Shown: in pieces, positions 16,764 through 25,937 of the stretch | Layout: every line of letters starts with the position of its first letter | Position numbering within the stretch: the first letter of the stretch is position 1 | Assembly (NCBI RefSeq): GCF_965196975.1 | Contig: NZ_OZ239981.1 | Coordinates: forward strand, 2,790,001-2,854,000 | Length of the DNA: 64,000 bases | Source: Endozoicomonas sp965196975 | Lineage (GTDB): Bacteria > Pseudomonadota > Gammaproteobacteria > Pseudomonadales > Endozoicomonadaceae | Direction: 5' to 3' | Program-made: the position numbers and the translations under genes | The notes under the pieces: generated by a model | What the model was told of the DNA's origin: nothing | The model's input: the letters and a program-made list of their open reading frames with translations, nothing else | The model's database searches: none

Positions 16764-17210
16764 TCAGTGCGAAGCAAAAACACTCATGCTGCCATCTTTT
16801 TTGTAGGCGATGGTCTGGTATGGGTCTTTGTGGTCACCATACTCCATGCCTGGAGAGCCCATGGGCATACCGGGAACCGTAATTCCACGAATATCCGGTT
16901 TTTCCGTCAACAGTCGAACCACATCCGATGCTGGCACATGCCCTTCAATGGCATAGCCACCCACAAAGGAAGTGTGACAAGAGCCCGTACCATAAGGAAG
17001 GTTCGCCTTCTGCTTATATTTCCCCATATCCTGAACATCATGGGCCATCACCTGAAAGCCGTTCTCTTCCATATGTTTGATCCACTCGGAGCAACAGCCG
17101 CAGGTGGGCGACTTATAGGTCATAATCATTGGAAATTTATCAGCGGCATAACTGGCCAGAGAGTTCAGCAGTAATGTAGCGCCCAGTACCATTGCCTTGG
17201 TCTTTTTCAT
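16764..17210 (-). CDS. DUF411 periplasmic metal-binding protein
   Basis: A 148-residue exported protein: signal peptide about residues 1-22 (ending SYAAD), then SPTCGCCSEWIKHME, a thioredoxin-like CxCC segment diagnostic of DUF411, and later SCHTSFVGGY and VPGMPMGSPGM, the latter Met-rich. DUF411 proteins accompany copper, silver or other metal resistance clusters and probably bind Cu(I) in the periplasm. It is the last gene of the run, 54 bp after cusA and before a terminator, and may stand in for CusF as metallochaperone; no CusF homologue is present. Exact role inferred. Confidence 0.85.
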   Translation of the reverse strand: MKKTKAMVLGATLLLNSLASYAADKFPMIMTYKSPTCGCCSEWIKHMEENGFQVMAHDVQDMGKYKQKANLPYGTGSCHTSFVGGYAIEGHVPASDVVRLLTEKPDIRGITVPGMPMGSPGMEYGDHKDPYQTIAYKKDGSMSVFASH

Positions 17211-17264
17211 CAGGTTTACTCCATTTTCTTTCTTTGGTAATACAGCCTCTAACGAGGCTATGTG

Positions 17265-20200
17265 TTAAATAATGGTATTCTGCGCCCTGCTCAATAAACG
17301 ACAGTGCCACAAAAAATACACCGCAGGAACCATGACCAGCGTCACCAGCAGTGAGCTGGCAATACCCCCGATCATGGGTCCGGCAATACGCTGCATGACT
17401 TCTCCGCCCGTCCCGTCATTCAGCATGACAGGAATCAATCCCACCAAAATGGTCATGACCGTCATCATAATGGGGCGAAGGCGTAATACCGCTCCATCCA
17501 TGACGGCATCATGAATATCCTGTGGTGTTATTTGATCAATTGATTGTCGACGTGAAGCCAAGGCTTGATTCAGATACACCAGCATCATGATGGCATTGCC
17601 TACCGTCACACCCGCCAGGGCAATAAAACCAACCCCCACGGCAACGGAGAAGTTATAGCCCTGAATGGCCATCAACCAGACCCCTCCCAACATGGCAAAT
17701 GGCAGCGTAGCCATGATGGTGATCACCTCAAAAGCCTGCCTGAACGTCAGGAACAGTATGATCGTGATAAAGAACAGGGTGGCCGGAATAATAATGGACA
17801 GTCGTTTATTGGCTCTTTCCATGTATTCGTACTGCCCGGTCCAGTCAAGAGAGTAGCCTGCAGGCAGCTCAAGTTCTGCAGACACCAGTGCTTTTGCCCC
17901 ATCCACATAAGAGCCCAGGTCACGATTTTCAATATCCACCAGCACACGCCCCGCTGGCCGGGCATTTTCGGAGCGGATCGCACCCGGACCATCTTCGATC
18001 CTGATGGTCGCTACGTAACCCAGTGCGATGCTCTGACCGGTCGGGGTAACCACCGGCAGTAATTTCAACTGCTCTACCGAGTTACGGAAAGACTGAGGGT
18101 AACGCAGGTTAACCGGATACCGCTCCAGCCCCTCAACGGTGGTCGTCACATTCATTCCACCAATGGCCGAGGCCACAACGTCCTGAAGGTCACTGATATT
18201 CAAACCAAACCGGGCAGCCCGGGTGCGATCGATATCAATATTGATGTAACGGCCACCCGCCACCCGCTCCGCATAGACCGACAACGTACCCGGCACAGAC
18301 TGCAGAATGTTCTCCAGTTCCCGGCCAATGTCTTCTATTACCTCAAGGTCTGGACCGGTTACCTGAATGCCAACAGGCGTTTTTATCCCCGTCGACAGCA
18401 TATCGATACGGGTTCGTATAGGCATAACCCATGCATTACTGACACCCGGCAGTTTGACCAGTGACTCCAGCTCCGCACGCAGCGTATCTGGCGTCACCCC
18501 TTTCCGCCATTCTCTGCGTGGTTTCAGCTGAACCACCGTTTCGATCATGGTCAACGGTGAAGGGTCGGTTGCGGTTTCTGCCCTGCCCACTTTGCCAAAC
18601 ACCGTTTCCACTTCCGGTACGGTTTTAATCAATCGGTCGGTCTGTTGCAGCAACTGCCGGGCCTTACCCACTGATATGCCGGCATAAGTGGTTGGCATAT
18701 ACATCAGGTCACCTTCATCCAGTGGCGGCATAAACTCGCTGCCAATCTTGGCCGCTGGCAACAGCCCAAGCACCAGAATCACCAGCATCCCGATGAGCAG
18801 AGTTCTCGGACGGTCCAGAGCCTGCTTCACCAGTGGTCGATAAGCCCACATCATCCAGCGGTTCACCGGATTCTGCTGTTCATCACGAACCTGCCCTCTG
18901 ACCAGCAGACCGATCAGTACCGGAACCAGTGTAATGGTCAATCCGGCTGCCACGGCCATGGCATAGGACTTGGTAAACGCCAGAGGAGAGAACATTCGCC
19001 CTTCCTGCGCCTGCAGACTGAACACCGGCATAAAGCTGACCGCTTCAATCAACAGGGAGAAAAACAACGGTGGCCCGACTTCCAGTGACGACTGCCTGAC
19101 CACTGCCCATCGGTTGGCAGCTGTAATCCTGACCCGCTGCATATGCTTGTGAAAGTTCTCTATCATCACGATAGAGCCATCCACCATGGAGCCAATGGCA
19201 ACGGCAATACCCCCAAGGGACATGATATTGGCGTTCAACCCCTGGAGGTACATAATGACAAACGCGCCCAGAATCCCCAGTGGCAGACTGATGACAATGA
19301 CCAGCGATGAACGGAAGTGCATCAGGAACAGCGCACAGATGGCCACCACAATCACCAGCTGGAGTAGCAGCGTGCTCGTCAGGGTAGTAATCGAATCATC
19401 CACCAGACCTGAACGATCATAAGTCGTGATAATTTCTACGCCTTCTGGCAGACCTTTCTGCAGTTCACTGAGTTTGGTCCTGACTGCGCTAATCACTTCC
19501 CGGGCATTCTCGCCATAGCGCATTACGATAATGCCGCCGACGACTTCACCTTCGCCATTCAGTTCAGCAATGCCCCGACGCATCTGAGGCCCTTCCTGTA
19601 CCGTGGCGACATCCCCCACCGTTAATGGGGTGCCTTCAGCCGTCACCATCAGTGGCACACGACGAATATCCTCTACACCCTGGAGGTAGCCTGTAATACG
19701 AACAATGTATTCCGCCTCTGCCAGCTCAATGGCTGAGGCACCCGCTTCACGGTTACCCTTTGCCAGCGCCTCCTTCAGCTTCTGAAGAGGGATACCGTAG
19801 GCTCTCAGCTTGTAAGGATCCGCCATTACCTGATACTGGCGCACCATCCCACCCACTGTCGCCACTTCGCTCACGCCAGCCACCGATTGCAATGGGTACT
19901 TCAGATACCAGTCCTGCAGGCTGCGTAATTGAGCCAGATCATGTCGACCAGTCCGGTCCACCAGGGCATAGTTATAAACCCAGCCAACCCCTGTAGCATC
20001 AGGCCCAAGTGCCGTTCTGGCCTCTGCCGGCAAATTGCCCTGCACCTGGTTCAGGTACTCAAGCACCCGCGATCGGGCCCAGTAAATATCCGTTCCATCT
20101 TCAAACAGAATGTACACGTAAGAAGTACCAAACATTGAGGAACCGCGGACATCCTCGGCCCCGGGAACCGACATCATGGCGGTGGTCAACGGATAGGTCA

Positions 20201-20393
20201 CCTGATCTTCCACCAGCCGGGGCGCCTGTCCCGGATAATCCGTTTTGATAATGACCTGAACATCCGACAGATCGGGTAAGGCATCCACTGGCGTATTGTT
20301 CGTCACCCATACACCACCCACCAGTAGTGCAAGCGCTGCCAGGAGTACCAGAAAACGATTCCCCAGCGACTCATGAATTATCGCTTTGATCAT
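17265..20393 (-). CDS. cusA: CusA-like heavy-metal RND efflux pump
   Basis: A 1042-residue inner-membrane RND transporter that exports Cu(I)/Ag(I) using the proton gradient. It has the 12-helix layout with two large periplasmic loops; the heavy-metal-efflux signature GSMVDGSIVMIENFHKH is near residue 400, including the essential Asp. Met residues in MPPLDEGDLMYMPTTYAG and WVMPIRTRIDML regions fit the Met relay of CusA rather than the zinc pumps. The start has an excellent AAGGAGG 7 bases upstream, overlapping the region after the cusB stop (gap 11 bp). It acts with CusB and CusC as a tripartite pump. Confidence 0.92.
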   Translation of the reverse strand: MIKAIIHESLGNRFLVLLAALALLVGGVWVTNNTPVDALPDLSDVQVIIKTDYPGQAPRLVEDQVTYPLTTAMMSVPGAEDVRGSSMFGTSYVYILFEDGTDIYWARSRVLEYLNQVQGNLPAEARTALGPDATGVGWVYNYALVDRTGRHDLAQLRSLQDWYLKYPLQSVAGVSEVATVGGMVRQYQVMADPYKLRAYGIPLQKLKEALAKGNREAGASAIELAEAEYIVRITGYLQGVEDIRRVPLMVTAEGTPLTVGDVATVQEGPQMRRGIAELNGEGEVVGGIIVMRYGENAREVISAVRTKLSELQKGLPEGVEIITTYDRSGLVDDSITTLTSTLLLQLVIVVAICALFLMHFRSSLVIVISLPLGILGAFVIMYLQGLNANIMSLGGIAVAIGSMVDGSIVMIENFHKHMQRVRITAANRWAVVRQSSLEVGPPLFFSLLIEAVSFMPVFSLQAQEGRMFSPLAFTKSYAMAVAAGLTITLVPVLIGLLVRGQVRDEQQNPVNRWMMWAYRPLVKQALDRPRTLLIGMLVILVLGLLPAAKIGSEFMPPLDEGDLMYMPTTYAGISVGKARQLLQQTDRLIKTVPEVETVFGKVGRAETATDPSPLTMIETVVQLKPRREWRKGVTPDTLRAELESLVKLPGVSNAWVMPIRTRIDMLSTGIKTPVGIQVTGPDLEVIEDIGRELENILQSVPGTLSVYAERVAGGRYINIDIDRTRAARFGLNISDLQDVVASAIGGMNVTTTVEGLERYPVNLRYPQSFRNSVEQLKLLPVVTPTGQSIALGYVATIRIEDGPGAIRSENARPAGRVLVDIENRDLGSYVDGAKALVSAELELPAGYSLDWTGQYEYMERANKRLSIIIPATLFFITIILFLTFRQAFEVITIMATLPFAMLGGVWLMAIQGYNFSVAVGVGFIALAGVTVGNAIMMLVYLNQALASRRQSIDQITPQDIHDAVMDGAVLRLRPIMMTVMTILVGLIPVMLNDGTGGEVMQRIAGPMIGGIASSLLVTLVMVPAVYFLWHCRLLSRAQNTII

Positions 20394-20404
20394 ATCCTGC
20401 CTCC

Positions 20405-21949
20405 TTAATGCCCCATGGCCTTATGGTCCATCGTGTTGTGATCCATTGGCATGGAGCCCATATCGTGACCGGAATGATCCGTGGCGCTGTGATCCATTGG
20501 CATGGAACCCATATCATGACCGGAATGATTCATGGTGCTGTGATCCATCGGCATGGAGCCCATATCATCATGACCGGAATGATCCATGGTACTGTGATCC
20601 ATCAGCATGGAGCCCATATCATGGCCGGAATGATCCATGGTGCTGTGGTTCATCGGCATGGAGCCCATATCATGGCCGGAATGATCCATGGCGCTGTGAT
20701 CCATTGGCATGGAACCCATATCATGACCGGAATGGTCCATAACCTGCTCAGTTTCAAAGCGGGTCAGGTCTGCAGTAATGCTGGACTCCGAATCCAGCAG
20801 GAACTGGGCAGAAGTGACCACACGATCCCCCTCCGACAACCCTTTCAGAACTTCTACCTGATCACCAACCTGACGGCCTGTCGATACTTTTACTGAACGG
20901 TACCGGCCATCGCCCAGCGCTCTGACAACCCGCTGCAACTCTTCTGTCTCAATCACCGCTTCAGCCGGCACTGTTAATGTGAAAAAGCTTTCCAGGTCGA
21001 TGCGAACCTGAGAGTACATATTGGGCTTCAGATCAGAGTCAGGGTTTGGAAACTTAAGCCGGACTCTCAGGCTGCGGGTCCGAGGGTCCAGCTCTGGATA
21101 GACATAGTCCACGGTGCCCTGCCAGAGTTTGCCCGGCAGATAGTCAATGGACATAAAGGCTGCCTGTCCTTTTTTTACAAGATGAGACTGGCGCTCAAAG
21201 ACATCGGCCATCACCCAGACCTCATCAAGGCTGGCCAGCTCAATCAATGTTTTTGCCGGAGTGACGTAAGAGCCATCACGAATAGCAAGTTGCGAGATAT
21301 AACCTGCCCGGGCCGCATAAAAGGGAAGCGTTCGCTGTATCTTTTTTTGCTGAGCAATCCGGTCTATGGTCTGTTGTGGAACATCCAGAGATATTAGCCG
21401 CTCCCGGGATGCCCGGATCAGGGCCGAACTTCCGGAAGCCATTGCCGCCAGCAGCTCCTCCTGGGCATTGACCAGCGTCGGTGAATAGAGGTTAAACAGA
21501 CGACTGCCCTTCTCAACAAACTCTCCACTGGAAGCCACTGCAAGGTTTTCCACCCAGCCATCCACGCGACTGTTCAACTGAACAAGACTATCTTCGTCGT
21601 ACAACACCCTGCCAACGGTCTGTACCTGGGGTGTAAGCAGCTGCCGTCTTGCTGCAACACTCCTGACACCCAGGTTATTTTCAACCACTGGAGAAACCGA
21701 TACCGTTCCGGGAAACTGCTCCTTATCCAACGCTTCTTGATACACTGGAACCAGATCCATACCCATGGGTGACTTACCGGGTTTGTCTCTGCGGTAGTTA
21801 GGATCCATCGGAGCAACCCAATAAAGAGGCTCTTGTTCCTGAACTTCAGATACAGTGGAGCCAGCGTAACTCAGCCAGAAGTGATAGCCACCCGCTCCCG
21901 CGATAAAGGCCACAATAGCCAGGGGTAAACCTGTTATCTTCCTGCTCAT
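20405..21949 (-). CDS. cusB: CusB-like adaptor with long Met/His repeat tail
   Basis: A 514-residue periplasmic membrane-fusion protein linking CusA to CusC. Residues 1-22 form a membrane anchor or signal; residues 42-71 hold a heavy-metal-binding motif (YWVAPMDP ... GKSPMGMDLVPVY) where Met replaces Cys; the middle has the hairpin, lipoyl and beta-barrel domains. Residues 404-514 are the remarkable part: six tandem copies of a 17-residue unit of the form MDHSGHDMGSMPMDHSA, then a partial MDHKAMGH. This tail is rich in Met, His and Asp and should bind many copper ions. It overlaps the cusC stop by 4 bp, so translation is coupled. Confidence 0.93.
   Translation of the reverse strand: MSRKITGLPLAIVAFIAGAGGYHFWLSYAGSTVSEVQEQEPLYWVAPMDPNYRRDKPGKSPMGMDLVPVYQEALDKEQFPGTVSVSPVVENNLGVRSVAARRQLLTPQVQTVGRVLYDEDSLVQLNSRVDGWVENLAVASSGEFVEKGSRLFNLYSPTLVNAQEELLAAMASGSSALIRASRERLISLDVPQQTIDRIAQQKKIQRTLPFYAARAGYISQLAIRDGSYVTPAKTLIELASLDEVWVMADVFERQSHLVKKGQAAFMSIDYLPGKLWQGTVDYVYPELDPRTRSLRVRLKFPNPDSDLKPNMYSQVRIDLESFFTLTVPAEAVIETEELQRVVRALGDGRYRSVKVSTGRQVGDQVEVLKGLSEGDRVVTSAQFLLDSESSITADLTRFETEQVMDHSGHDMGSMPMDHSAMDHSGHDMGSMPMNHSTMDHSGHDMGSMLMDHSTMDHSGHDDMGSMPMDHSTMNHSGHDMGSMPMDHSATDHSGHDMGSMPMDHNTMDHKAMGH
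20408..20740 (-). repeat. 51-bp coding tandem repeats in cusB
   Basis: Six in-frame units of 51 bp (one is 54 bp with an extra Asp codon) plus a partial unit encode the CusB tail. Units differ by a few bases only, which suggests recent expansion and likely copy-number variation between strains. Confidence 0.93.
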
Positions 21950-23247
21950 TGGTTGTCGCTCCCTGGCATCAGATAGTTAATACGGGCAAGACTCTGCCCA
22001 ATATCAGCCTTAAGTCGTATATGTGAAAGACGGCTATCCAGAAGAGTACGGTACACCTGGATCACGCTGTTAAAGTCCTGGGTATCTGACTGATAGGCAG
22101 TCAATGCAGCCCGGGCCTGACGTTCAACGTCAGGCAGCAAACTGCTGGTATAGTGTTCAAGGCGCTTACTGAGACCTTGATAACGGGCAACCTCAGCATT
22201 GAATTGACCTACCAGCTGTCGAACAAGATCCTGCCTTACTGACAGGGCTGCTTCCTTACGGTACTCACTGGCCTGAAGCTGGCGGTCCTGCCGATTTTCA
22301 GTGAACAGAGGAAGATCCATCATAAGCATCAGGGAGTATTTATTGCGATCGTCTCCCATCATCGCCATATCCCCCTGCTCCCGACCATAGGCAAGCTCAA
22401 TACCAAACTGGGGTTTAAAGCGCTCTCTGGCCAGAGCCACGCCCTGCTCAGCCTGCTCAATTACCCGTTCAGACTCACGCACCAGAGGGTGTTGGAAAGT
22501 AGTGGCTCCAGTAGTATCTGCTAACGCATCAACTGATAGTTCAAGGAGCTCCGGTAACTCCGTACTGACAAGAGAAACAGTGCTTTCACCCAGCCACCGG
22601 TTCAGTCTGGCAAGGCTCTCTGCATGACCGGTAGAAAACGACAAAGCCTGATCATCCAGACGGGCAAGTGCCACCCGGGCGTTATAAACCTCCTGCTGCT
22701 TTTTCTTTCCCTGGCTGTACATCGACGCCGTTACCGCAATCAGTGACTCATAAAGATCACGATCAGACGTTAACGCCCCCAGGGCTCGCTGCCAGTACCA
22801 GGTATCGTACCAGGCAAGCCGGACATCTCGCCGAACCAGTAATAGACGATTTTCAGCGGCGGCATCCATGGCCTCTTTTTTCAGCTGAAGCTGATGCTGC
22901 TGAATCCGGTTGCTGCTGCCCCTGGGCAGCATTTGCTCCACTTTAAACTCAAGCATTCCCTGGTTCAGGGGATCCAGGTCACTCCCCGGAAGGTTCATGG
23001 TGCCAATGGATAGCTTTGGGTCCATCCACCCTCCGACGGCGATAGACTCCTGTTCAATCATGCTGGACTGGGCGGTGAACTGCTTTACGCCATTGTCCAT
23101 CGCCAGAGCAAGCTGCTCGGCTTTTGCCAGTGTCAGCCCTTCGCTGGCTTTGACTGCGGCACTGCTGATCATCAGCAGACAAACGCCCAGCCCTGCAGCA
23201 AGCTGCTGACCATATCGGGGTTGCCCGATATTCCTGTTAAGTAACAT
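21946..23247 (-). CDS. cusC: CusC-like outer-membrane efflux protein
   Basis: A 433-residue TolC-family channel for the copper pump. A signal segment spans about residues 1-34 (LAAGLGVCLLMISSAAVKA), then the typical alternating helical regions with EQLALAMDNGV at the start of the mature part and the repeated LARINYLMPG near the C-terminus. Homology to metal-type OMFs (CusC/CzcC) is by organisation and context. I use ATG 23247, which has AAGGA 8 bases upstream; the longer TTG 23268 start overlaps that site. It overlaps cusB by 4 bp (ATGA). Confidence 0.88.
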   Translation of the reverse strand: MLLNRNIGQPRYGQQLAAGLGVCLLMISSAAVKASEGLTLAKAEQLALAMDNGVKQFTAQSSMIEQESIAVGGWMDPKLSIGTMNLPGSDLDPLNQGMLEFKVEQMLPRGSSNRIQQHQLQLKKEAMDAAAENRLLLVRRDVRLAWYDTWYWQRALGALTSDRDLYESLIAVTASMYSQGKKKQQEVYNARVALARLDDQALSFSTGHAESLARLNRWLGESTVSLVSTELPELLELSVDALADTTGATTFQHPLVRESERVIEQAEQGVALARERFKPQFGIELAYGREQGDMAMMGDDRNKYSLMLMMDLPLFTENRQDRQLQASEYRKEAALSVRQDLVRQLVGQFNAEVARYQGLSKRLEHYTSSLLPDVERQARAALTAYQSDTQDFNSVIQVYRTLLDSRLSHIRLKADIGQSLARINYLMPGSDNQ

Positions 23248-23366
23248 GACAATGTTCCTTAAAAACAATCTTTGAAGACCGGCGCGATAGCGATATTAAG
23301 TGCTCAGCCGGCCACAGCGATTGCCGGGATAACCGGAAATCGTTCGACTGGAGTTTTCAGGAACAA

Positions 23367-23822
23367 CTATTCGAGGAATGACGCTTTTGCGAGGTAGATC
23401 TCGGGAAGGGATGAAAGAATATCCGGCTCGGTAAACTGCTGCCAGAAACGGACATTCGTCGTCTGGTTCAGCGTTTCCTGAACAACAATATAAAGCAGTG
23501 AGAACAGAGGCTTCAGGTCAGGAGCTGCAGAGGTTTGCAGCACCTCACCGTCATTTTCACAGTCTGGACAGGCAGATTCCATTGCCGCCATCGGTTCCGC
23601 ATCCATAGCACAGCAGTCATGGAGGATTTCGACATCTGCCGCCGATTCAGCATGGCTTAATTCTGCTGTGACAACATCAACTGAAAAGCTTTCGTCCTGA
23701 TGATGCGCAACCTGCGCTTCTGCAACTGTCATCAGACAAAATTGCAGAACAGACAACAGCATCATGACCATAAAGGCCATGCTCAATGAGCGGCGATGAC
23801 GACGATGCAAAGTCTGAAACAT
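23367..23822 (-). CDS. Exported Cys/His/Met-bearing protein heading the copper operon
   Basis: A 151-residue protein I cannot assign to a named family. Residues 14-36 are a long hydrophobic signal segment (MAFMVMMLLSVLQFCL) ending near AEAQ. The mature part has VAHHQDES, then HDCCAMDAEPMAAMESACPDC, a dense set of Cys, His and Met that looks like a metal site, and ends with a predicted amphipathic region. Position first in the cus run, 119 bp before cusC, argues for a copper or silver periplasmic binding role, similar in idea to CopL/DUF2946-type proteins. Function is inferred from composition and context only. Confidence 0.7.
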   Translation of the reverse strand: MFQTLHRRHRRSLSMAFMVMMLLSVLQFCLMTVAEAQVAHHQDESFSVDVVTAELSHAESAADVEILHDCCAMDAEPMAAMESACPDCENDGEVLQTSAAPDLKPLFSLLYIVVQETLNQTTNVRFWQQFTEPDILSSLPEIYLAKASFLE

Positions 23823-24047
23823 GTGACTATCTGAGCTGATGACTTAAGTGGTTATTGGGACGAATATAACCATTATCATCGGCAGTAAGTCAATCTTGAT
23901 CAGCCCTAACAATGAATGAATGAGTATTGACGCAAGGCAACTGACACAGGATCAAGCATCGTGCAAAAACAATAATCAACTGCTAAGGTGGAGCCTGCCT
24001 GACAGATTAACACGCAAGTCACTGTTATGCGCTCAATCGGATGTTCT

Positions 24048-24325
24048 AGGGCCTGTTGACGTTTCGTTGCGTGCTCAGCGAGACGCGCAGTCTGACCCAG
24101 AAAAGCGTCATATGCGCGAAAGACTTGTGCAGCGTGTAGTTGTTCTACATCAAACAAGTCTGACAAAGCAGATGGCGCTTTTCTGGGCCACCCTGCGGGC
24201 GGATCAGGGCACCCCTATGACTTCGTTGCGGCATTTTGAAAGGCAACCAGCCTTACTGCAATGCAACGCCTCGTCATAGGAGCGCCCTGATCCGCTGAGC
24301 ACGCAACAAAACGTCAACAGGCCCT
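24048..24325. mobile_element. MITE-like palindromic element with 33-bp terminal repeats
   Basis: The ends (24048-24080 and 24293-24325) are inverted repeats matching at 32 of 33 positions, beginning AGGGCCTGTTGACGTTT. Inside, further inverted segments pair: CCAGAAAAGCG with CGCTTTTCTGG, and GGATCAGGGC with GCCCTGATCC. No convincing ORF is present and no target duplication is obvious. It separates the copper operon from the deaminase gene and fits a non-autonomous, foldable repeat family. Confidence 0.75.
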
Positions 24326-24419
24326 CGGAAACATCAGGTGTGCAGGGTGACTGTGGCAATCATTTCAACCGGTTCCTGCACAGTGCCAACAATGTATAAA
24401 AAGCACTTGAGGTGCCTAA

Positions 24420-25766
24420 ATGGAAAGAATCTGGATCAAGCAGCCACTGGCTGTCTTCACTGCCAATGACCTGGACGCCAGTAACGGTATTGTGATCGAA
24501 GGTGACCGAATTGTTGAAGTACTGGGAGCAGGTCAGGAGCCCGGTGCTCCCTGCAGAACAGTGGTTGATGCCCGGGATCAGGTCCTGTTACCCGGCCTTA
24601 TTAATACCCACCACCATTTCTACCAGACCCTGACCCGCTGCTGCCCACCCGCCCTGAATAAGAAGCTGTTTCCCTGGCTGCAGACCCTTTACCCCATCTG
24701 GGCTGGTTTAACACCTGAAATGCATCAGCAGTCCAGCAGACTGGCTATGGTGGAACTTCTACTTTCTGGCTGTACGACGATGGCTGATCACCACTACCTT
24801 TTCCCTCGGGGTTTGGAAAGTGCCATTGATATTCAGGCTGAAACGGCTCTCTCCCTGGGGGTTCGGGCGACTTTAACTCGGGGTTCAATGACACTGAGCC
24901 AGAAAGAGGGTGGCTTACCACCGGAATCAGTGGTTCAGAGTGAACAGGCCATTATGGACGACTCCGAACGTCTTATCCGGGAATACCATCAGAATGATCA
25001 TCGCCAGCTCGTTGAAATTGCGCTTGCTCCCTGCTCACCCTTCTCTGTCACTACTGACATTATGAAAGAGAGTGCAAAACTGGCCAGTCGATACAATGTT
25101 CATCTGCACACACATCTGGCAGAAACCGAGGATGAGAATAACTTCTGCCTGAAAATGTTTGGCTTGAGACCGCTGGACTATCTCGAGGAAGTTGGCTGGT
25201 TGCATAACCGCACCTGGCTGGCTCACGGGATCCATTTCAATGATGAAGAAGTCCAGCGACTGGGCAAAGCAGGAACCGGCATCTGTCACTGCCCTTCGTC
25301 CAATATGATTCTTGCTTCCGGTATCTGTCGGGTCAAAGAGCTCAGGGAGGCCGGTTGTCGCGTAGGGCTGGGCGTGGATGGCAGTGCGTCCAATGATCAC
25401 AGCAACCTCATGCAGGAAGTTCGTCAGGCCCTACTGATCCAGCGCCTTCGATATCAGGCGGATGAATTCACCCATTACGATGCTCTATACCTGGCCACCA
25501 AAGGCAGTGCCGAGGTGCTGGGGCGTGAGGATATCGGTGAACTCGCTGTGGGTAAAAAGGCGGATATTGGACTCTATAAACTGGATGAACCTCGATTCAG
25601 TGGTGCCCATGATCCATTAGCGGCACTGGTCGTTTGTGGTGCCAGCAACGCCAATAGCGTTATGGTCAATGGTGAGTGGCTGGTGAAAGATCGGGAATGG
25701 CTGGGTGGAGATTTACAGGAGCTGATGACGAGTCATCACAAAGCGGCAAAAGCACTTTACCAATAA
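24420..25766 (+). CDS. 8-oxoguanine deaminase-like amidohydrolase
   Basis: A 448-residue zinc amidohydrolase. Metal ligands appear as HHH in INTHHHFYQTL (about 63-66), His in HLHTHLAETEDE (about 223-227), His in WLAHGIHF (about 264) and Asp in VGLGVDGSASND (about 319). The combination GVDGSASND and the ATLTRGSM region match the 8-oxoguanine deaminase / guanine-type deaminase branch, converting 8-oxoguanine to uric acid and ammonia. It is intact, with its own terminator at 25782. A broken amidohydrolase relative lies at 54019. Substrate call is by similarity; isocytosine or guanine are alternatives. Confidence 0.87.
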   Translation: MERIWIKQPLAVFTANDLDASNGIVIEGDRIVEVLGAGQEPGAPCRTVVDARDQVLLPGLINTHHHFYQTLTRCCPPALNKKLFPWLQTLYPIWAGLTPEMHQQSSRLAMVELLLSGCTTMADHHYLFPRGLESAIDIQAETALSLGVRATLTRGSMTLSQKEGGLPPESVVQSEQAIMDDSERLIREYHQNDHRQLVEIALAPCSPFSVTTDIMKESAKLASRYNVHLHTHLAETEDENNFCLKMFGLRPLDYLEEVGWLHNRTWLAHGIHFNDEEVQRLGKAGTGICHCPSSNMILASGICRVKELREAGCRVGLGVDGSASNDHSNLMQEVRQALLIQRLRYQADEFTHYDALYLATKGSAEVLGREDIGELAVGKKADIGLYKLDEPRFSGAHDPLAALVVCGASNANSVMVNGEWLVKDREWLGGDLQELMTSHHKAAKALYQ

Positions 25767-25781
25767 AATCTATTCAGCAAT

Positions 25782-25812
25782 AAAAAAAGGGAAGCCAGGT
25801 GCTTCCCTTTTC
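25782..25812 (+). terminator. Intrinsic terminator
   Basis: AAAAGGGAAGC pairs with GCTTCCCTTTT around a CAGGT loop; A- and T-runs on both sides make it bidirectional. It lies just after the deaminase gene stop. Confidence 0.88.
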
Positions 25813-25862
25813 AATACTAAGTAACTGTCCTTAAATAACCTCCACATTTCAACAAACGTTAC

Positions 25863-25937
25863 CCGCTGCCCGCTCCCCGAAAAAGCCGAAGCCGACTGTG
25901 CTTTTGCGGGCAGCGGATGGCGGGCGGCGGCTTTTTT
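25863..25937. other. Two competing hairpins between convergent genes
   Basis: A perfect 11-bp stem CCGCTGCCCGC/GCGGGCAGCGG (25863-25873 with 25906-25916) overlaps a second pairing of AAAAAGCCG (from 25880) with CGGCTTTTTT (ending about 25936). The second has a T-run and could terminate plus-strand transcription. The arrangement resembles alternative folds but lies between convergent genes, so a backup terminator is the simplest reading. Confidence 0.5.

Noticed and set aside
20386..20742. Long plus-strand ORFs opposite the cusB repeats
   Set aside because: They are antisense shadows of the repeat DNA; repeated Pro/Trp/His patterns mirror the CusB codons and no start signal is present.
23823..23905. 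CueR box in front of the cus run
   Set aside because: A TTGACT and TATATT pair with 19-bp spacing can be read on the minus strand, but no CueR dyad is present between them, so direct CueR control is not shown.
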